Assembly (NCBI GenBank): GCA_947588705.1
Contig: CANPYT010000005.1
Coordinates: 1 to 64,000, forward strand
DNA from: an uncultured Acetatifactor sp.
GTDB taxonomy: Bacteria > Bacillota > Clostridia > Lachnospirales > Lachnospiraceae
DNA: 64,000 nucleotides
Direction: 5' to 3'
Under the pieces are notes generated by a model, which did no database searches, was not told the origin of the DNA, and saw only the letters and a list, made by a program, of their open reading frames with translations. Shown piece after piece: positions 60,419 through 64,000 of the stretch (position 1 is the stretch's first letter; each line of letters opens with the position of its first letter). The position numbers and the translations under genes were made by a program.

Positions 60419-60574
60419 ATGATAAATTTTGAGGAAGAGTTGAAAAAGTTTCATCCCAGTCTTGAGGTGGAGGAGGCGGAGGACGCCATCTACAATCAGG
60501 ACTTGACCGATATGGCTGATCTGCTCGTGAAGATGATCAAAGAGTCGGAAGAGAAGTCGAATGAGGTGACATGA
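60419..60574 (+). CDS. Small acidic protein, 51 aa, coupled between folC and a TPR gene
   Basis: An ATG 2 bases after the folC stop opens a 51-codon frame whose TGA overlaps the start of the next gene (ATGA at 60571-60574). The product (FEEELKKFHPSLEVEEAEDAI, then a second helix, DMADLLVKMIKESEE) is strongly acidic and helical. The tight coupling on both sides argues that it is a real gene. Function unknown; a small partner of the downstream zinc-ribbon/TPR protein is one guess. Confidence 0.62.
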   Translation: MINFEEELKKFHPSLEVEEAEDAIYNQDLTDMADLLVKMIKESEEKSNEVT

Positions 60575-61980
60575 TGTTTTGTTATAACTGCGGCTGCCAT
60601 TTATCGGAACATGATTACTGCACCGCCTGCGGAGCGGACGTCTCCCTGTATAAAAAGATTCTGTACGCCTCGAACATGTACTATAACGAGGGCCTGGAAA
60701 AAGCCGGTGTGCGGGATCTGACGGGAGCTGTCACAAGCCTGAGGCAGAGCCTGAAATTGAATAAAAACAACATTGAAGCCAGAAACCTGCTGGGGCTTGT
60801 GTACTTTGAGATGGGCGAGGTGGTGGCGGCCCTGAGCGAATGGGTCATCAGCAAGAACCTGCAGCCGGAGAAAAATATTGCGGACGATTTTCTCAGCAGG
60901 CTCCAGTCCAATTCCTCCCGGCTGGATTCCATCAACCAGACCATCAAGAAGTATAACCAGGCGCTGGCATACTGCAATCAGGACAGCAAGGATCTGGCGG
61001 TGATCCAGCTTAAGAAGGTGCTTTCCCTGAACCCCAGGTTTATCCGCGCCCACCAGCTCCTGGCGCTGCTGTATATGGACGGCGAGGAGTGGGAGAGGGC
61101 CGAGCGGGAGCTCCACAAGTGCATGGATATCGACCGGAACAACGTCCAGACGCTGCGCTACCTGAAAGAGGTGGAAGCTATGCTGGTGCCGGATGAGAAT
61201 GTGCGCCAGCCGGCAAAGCGGAAGAAGGAGGAAGCGATCCGCTATCAGAGCGACAACGAGGTCATCATCCAGCCGCTGAATATGAAGGAGACGAAGCGGG
61301 GCGGCGCCTCCACCCTGGTCAACATTGGCCTGGGGCTGGTCATCGGGCTGGCTGTGACTTATTTCCTGCTGGTACCGGCGGCGGAATCCAATGCCAAAGC
61401 GGAGGCCCAGAAGTCGATCACCGAGATCAGCAACGCTTCGGATGCCAAGACCGTCAGGATACAGGAGCTGGAGATGGAAAACGGCGGCCTGAGCGAGGAG
61501 ATCGAACGGCTTAACCAGGAGCTGGAGGGGATCGTGGGGGCGGACGGCACCCTGCAGACCATCGACAGCCTGCTGGAGGCCGCTTCCAAGTACCTGGAAA
61601 CCCAGGATCTGGAGGCGACGGCGGCTGACCTGGAGGCGATCGCCCAGTCCGTGAACCTGGAGGATACTTCGGAGGGATTTCAGAAGCTGTACCATATGCT
61701 GCTTCAGTCCATCGGCCCGGAGCTGTCAAAAAATTACTATCAGGAAGGGTATAACGCGTACCGCACGGGGGATTTTGCCACGGCAATCGAGTACCTGTCC
61801 AAGGCGGTATACTATGACGAGACGGATGTGAACGCCCTGTTCCAGCTGGCCCGGGCATATCACAGAAACAACGATGCGGAGAACGCGGTTGCCACCTATG
61901 ACAAGGTGATAGAACTGTTCCCCGGCACCGAAAGCGCAAGAAGCGCTCAGGGATACCGAGACGAACTGAGCGGAGAGTGA
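60571..61980 (+). CDS. Zinc-ribbon / TPR membrane protein
   Basis: 469 residues. An N-terminal zinc ribbon (FCYNCGCHLSEHDYCTACGADV) precedes about four TPR-like repeats (about 28-210), a basic linker, one membrane segment (about 252-272), a coiled coil (about 290-325) and two further TPR repeats at the C-terminus outside the membrane (about 390-465: YNAYRTGDFATAIEYLSKAVYYD). It probably works as a membrane scaffold with a cytosolic and an extracytoplasmic face. No enzymatic motif. Translation is coupled to the 51-codon gene upstream. Confidence 0.82.
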   Translation: MMFCYNCGCHLSEHDYCTACGADVSLYKKILYASNMYYNEGLEKAGVRDLTGAVTSLRQSLKLNKNNIEARNLLGLVYFEMGEVVAALSEWVISKNLQPEKNIADDFLSRLQSNSSRLDSINQTIKKYNQALAYCNQDSKDLAVIQLKKVLSLNPRFIRAHQLLALLYMDGEEWERAERELHKCMDIDRNNVQTLRYLKEVEAMLVPDENVRQPAKRKKEEAIRYQSDNEVIIQPLNMKETKRGGASTLVNIGLGLVIGLAVTYFLLVPAAESNAKAEAQKSITEISNASDAKTVRIQELEMENGGLSEEIERLNQELEGIVGADGTLQTIDSLLEAASKYLETQDLEATAADLEAIAQSVNLEDTSEGFQKLYHMLLQSIGPELSKNYYQEGYNAYRTGDFATAIEYLSKAVYYDETDVNALFQLARAYHRNNDAENAVATYDKVIELFPGTESARSAQGYRDELSGE

Positions 61981-62019
61981 CCGGAGGGATAAAGATACAA
62001 TCGTATAAAAGCACACAGG

Positions 62020-62056
62020 AAAAGAACCTATGGGAACGATAGGTTCTTTTTGTTTT
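62020..62056 (+). terminator. Terminator upstream of the sigma-F operon
   Basis: AAAAGAACCTAT (62020-62031) and ATAGGTTCTTTT (62039-62050) form a 12-bp stem around GGGAACG, followed by TGTTTTG. Confidence 0.92.
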
Positions 62057-62128
62057 GTAAAAAGAGGCGCGGCTTGGAGAGCGGATGGCGGCGGGGCCAC
62101 AGCCGGAGCGGACAGGAGGTAAAAGAAT

Positions 62129-62449
62129 ATGGATCAGGTCACGGCGGATGATTTCCAGGTAATCGATCATTGTCTGATGGTAAGGCTGCCCGAGGAGGTG
62201 GATCACCACAGCGCGGGCTATATCAGCCGGAATGCGGACAGGCATCTGATGCGGGAGGAGGTGCGGAATATCGTGTTTGATTTTGAGGATACCAGGTTTA
62301 TGGATTCCTCGGGGATCGGCGTGATCATGGGCCGATACCGAAAGATTTCCTGCTTTGGCGGCAGAGTTTATGCGATCCACGCGGACAGCCAGATCCAGAG
62401 GATCCTGAAGGTGTCCGGCATGAGCCGGGTCGTGGAGATCATTGAGTGA
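62129..62449 (+). CDS. spoIIAA: Anti-sigma-F factor antagonist
   Basis: 106 residues with the STAS fold of SpoIIAA. The phosphorylated serine lies in RFMDSSGIGVIMGR (probably Ser60). In the forespore the unphosphorylated form binds SpoIIAB and frees sigma-F. First gene of the usual three-gene operon. GGAGG stands before the ATG. A sigma-H or Spo0A site was not convincing in the short leader. Confidence 0.95.
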   Translation: MDQVTADDFQVIDHCLMVRLPEEVDHHSAGYISRNADRHLMREEVRNIVFDFEDTRFMDSSGIGVIMGRYRKISCFGGRVYAIHADSQIQRILKVSGMSRVVEIIE

Positions 62450-62487
62450 GTGACAAAGCCGTCTGCGCGGCAGAATGAGAGGTTATT

Positions 62488-62970
62488 ATGAGAAACGAAA
62501 TGGAGATTATTTTTGACGCCGTCTCTGACAACGAGGCGTTCGCCCGTGTGGCGGTGGCGGCGTTTGTGTCCCACCTGAACCCTACGCTGGAGGAACTGTC
62601 TGATATCAAGACCGCCGTGTCGGAGGCGGTGACCAATTCCATTATCCATGGCTATGAAAATCTGTACGGCTATGGCAGGCCGGCAGACCGGAAAAAGGTC
62701 CATCCGGGGAAAGTGCAGGTGCAGTGCGTGTTGGAAGAGGATGTGCTACATATCCGCGTGACGGACAAGGGAAAGGGGATCGAAAATCTGGAACAGGCTA
62801 TGGAACCGCTGTTTACCACGAAGCCGGAGCTGGAGCGGTCCGGCATGGGCTTTGCCTTCATGGAGGCGTTTATGGACGACCTGGAGGTGGAGAGCAGCCC
62901 GGGAGAGGGCACGGTGGTGATCATGAGAAAAAAGCTGGGGACCGGCAGCTGGATCGACAGCGAGGAGTGA
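62488..62970 (+). CDS. spoIIAB: Anti-sigma-F factor, serine kinase
   Basis: 160 residues of the GHKL ATPase/kinase fold. The N box is [18 protein letters not shown] and the G1 box [25 protein letters not shown] is the G2 region. SpoIIAB binds and holds sigma-F inactive and phosphorylates SpoIIAA. It is somewhat longer than Bacillus homologues owing to an insert after residue 50 ([13 protein letters not shown]). Ends 3 bases before sigF. Confidence 0.95.
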   Translation: MRNEMEIIFDAVSDNEAFARVAVAAFVSHLNPTLEELSDIKTAVSEAVTNSIIHGYENLYGYGRPADRKKVHPGKVQVQCVLEEDVLHIRVTDKGKGIENLEQAMEPLFTTKPELERSGMGFAFMEAFMDDLEVESSPGEGTVVIMRKKLGTGSWIDSEE

Positions 62971-62973
62971 GGT

Positions 62974-63741
62974 ATGGAGGAACTGTCGGTACTGATCGCA
63001 CGTTCACAGGCGGGAGAAAGCAAGGCAAGAGAGGTACTGATAGAAAAAAATCTGGGGCTGGTGCACCACATCGTCCGGCGCTTTGTGGGGAGGGGATGCG
63101 ACCCGGAAGACTTATTCCAGATCGGCACCATCGGCCTGATGAAAGCCATCGATCATTTTGACCTGAACCTTGGCGTCAAGTTCTCCACATATGCGGTGCC
63201 TATGATCGCCGGCGAGATCAAGCGTTTCCTGCGGGATGACGGGCTGGTGAAAGTGTCCAGGACCATCAAGGAGAACGGGATGAAGGTAAAGCTTGCCCGG
63301 CAGCGCCTCCAGGCGTCGGAGGGGCGGGAACCGACGCTTCAGGAGATCATGGAGGAGACAGGGCTTAATTCCGAGGAAGTGGTGCTGGCCATGGAGGCGT
63401 CCGTGGAGGTGGAATCCATATACAGCGCCGTCTATCAGGATGACGGAAGCGAGGTCTATCTGGTGGACAAGGTGGTCCGGGGGGCGAGCGGCAGCGTTGG
63501 GAGCAGTATGGCGGGAGTGGCGGGAAGCGGGGACGCTGAGAAAGAAAAGCTTTTGGACCACATGCTGCTGAACCAGCTTCTGGACAGCCTGGAGCCTCAG
63601 GAGAGGGAGCTGATCTGTATGCGCTATTTCCAGAACAAGACGCAGATGGAGATCGCGGGGATCCTTGGCGTCAGCCAGGTCCAGGTCAGCCGCATGGAAA
63701 AAAAGATCCTGCTCCGGCTCCGGGAGAGGGCGGGAAGCTGA
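62974..63741 (+). CDS. sigF: RNA polymerase sporulation sigma factor sigma-F
   Basis: 255 residues. Region 2 (GLVHHIVRRFVGRGCDPEDLFQIGTIGLMKAI and STYAVPMIAGEIKRFLRDD) and region 4 (LEPQERELICMRYFQNKTQMEIAGILGVSQVQVSRMEKKIL), quoted in pieces, identify sigma-F/G. The operon position after spoIIAB makes it sigma-F, the first forespore-specific factor. A glycine/serine-rich insert (GASGSVGSSMAGVAGSG) in the region 3-4 linker is unusual. Confidence 0.95.
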   Translation: MEELSVLIARSQAGESKAREVLIEKNLGLVHHIVRRFVGRGCDPEDLFQIGTIGLMKAIDHFDLNLGVKFSTYAVPMIAGEIKRFLRDDGLVKVSRTIKENGMKVKLARQRLQASEGREPTLQEIMEETGLNSEEVVLAMEASVEVESIYSAVYQDDGSEVYLVDKVVRGASGSVGSSMAGVAGSGDAEKEKLLDHMLLNQLLDSLEPQERELICMRYFQNKTQMEIAGILGVSQVQVSRMEKKILLRLRERAGS

Positions 63742-63912
63742 GGGAAAGACAGTGCCTTAATTTTTTATAAAAACAAAATTTACCGCTTTTCAATGGTGTG
63801 CCTATCGTTTATGATGAAAGGGCAGGGAAGTCTGCGGCGGGTGAAAAGATGCCATTCTGGGATGTACCCGGCGCATATATATAACAGGAGAGAGGAAAGG
63901 CGGAGGGAACGA

Positions 63913-64000
63913 ATGGACAGGAAAGCGGTGAAGGAGGTACTGAGGGAGGAACGGCGGCGGAAGCGCACTCCCGGGAAGCGGAGGTATCGGATGCAGCTGT
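63913..64000 (+). CDS. Start of an unidentified gene (partial)
   Basis: GGAGGG (63902-63907) precedes ATG 63913, and the frame runs off the window after 29 codons. The N-terminus is very basic (MDRKAVKEVLREERRRKR and on), as in proteins with a cytoplasmic leader before a first membrane segment. In many clostridia spoVA genes follow sigF, but nothing here identifies the product. Confidence 0.5.
   Translation, partial: MDRKAVKEVLREERRRKRTPGKRRYRMQL

Noticed and set aside
63742-63790. Terminator after sigF
   Set aside because: Only a weak AATTTT/AAAATT stem in AT-rich sequence, not enough to call.

Overview
The window is GC-rich, low-redundancy chromosomal DNA from a spore-forming, Gram-positive anaerobe, most likely a Lachnospiraceae-type Clostridium (inference). 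The basis is the spoIIAA-spoIIAB-sigF operon at the right end, a T-box leader in front of valS, a consensus Bacillus/Clostridium LexA box, a consensus CcpA cre site, strong AGGAGG ribosome binding sites, and a carbohydrate locus that uses ABC permeases with no ATPase of its own. No rRNA or tRNA gene and no CRISPR array was seen.

Layout. 0-4.6 kb: the tail of an ABC exporter, an aldo/keto reductase-ferredoxin protein, a GNAT acetyltransferase, and an ATPase-permease pair whose promoter carries a 40-bp palindrome and what looks like a collapsed TetR gene. 4.7-12.7 kb: a SNF2 helicase, a membrane acyltransferase with a large membrane protein, and asnA (minus strand). 12.8-18.5 kb: an SOS-controlled radical SAM/DUF4130 pair, an HPr-like protein lacking the phospho-histidine, and an XPD/DinG-like helicase with an N-terminal nuclease-like domain. 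18.8-23.4 kb: a cytoplasmic GH13 enzyme, a PadR-DUF1700-DUF4097 operon, and an ECF transporter S component (minus). 23.4-25.6 kb is an AT-richer accessory island: an Abi_2/AbiF-type HEPN protein, directly followed by a promoter-driven small RNA with a potential pseudoknot and a strong terminator, then a dead IS110 fragment. 25.6-27.9 kb: a membrane protein with a degenerate GGDEF and an intact EAL domain.

28-55 kb is a large glycan-utilisation locus. Its first half holds cytoplasmic enzymes (SGNH esterase, GH115 alpha-glucuronidase, GH3 glycosidase). A divergently promoted LacI regulator with two operator-like palindromes sits in the middle. The second half starts at a promoter with a perfect cre site and encodes a lipoprotein binding protein, a giant membrane-anchored binding protein with carbohydrate-binding-like modules, two separate permease pairs, an NHL/TPR membrane protein, a Yip1-domain protein, a DUF5696 protein, two GH30 paralogues (one lipoprotein, one cytoplasmic) and a GH35 beta-galactosidase. 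The likely logic is partial cleavage at the surface, capture and import of oligosaccharides, then intracellular removal of galactose, xylose and uronic acid. The enzyme set fits glucuronoxylan or a type II arabinogalactan-like glycan.

55-64 kb: T-box-valS, a PHP phosphoesterase, folC, a 51-codon coupled gene, a zinc-ribbon/TPR membrane protein, the sigma-F operon, and the start of one more gene.

The strongest leads are the HEPN toxin plus adjacent structured RNA (24.0-25.2 kb), the unusual multi-component importer (36.5-50.3 kb), the apparent TetR deletion scar under an intact operator (2.6-2.76 kb), and the SOS-controlled radical SAM pair (12.8-15.1 kb).
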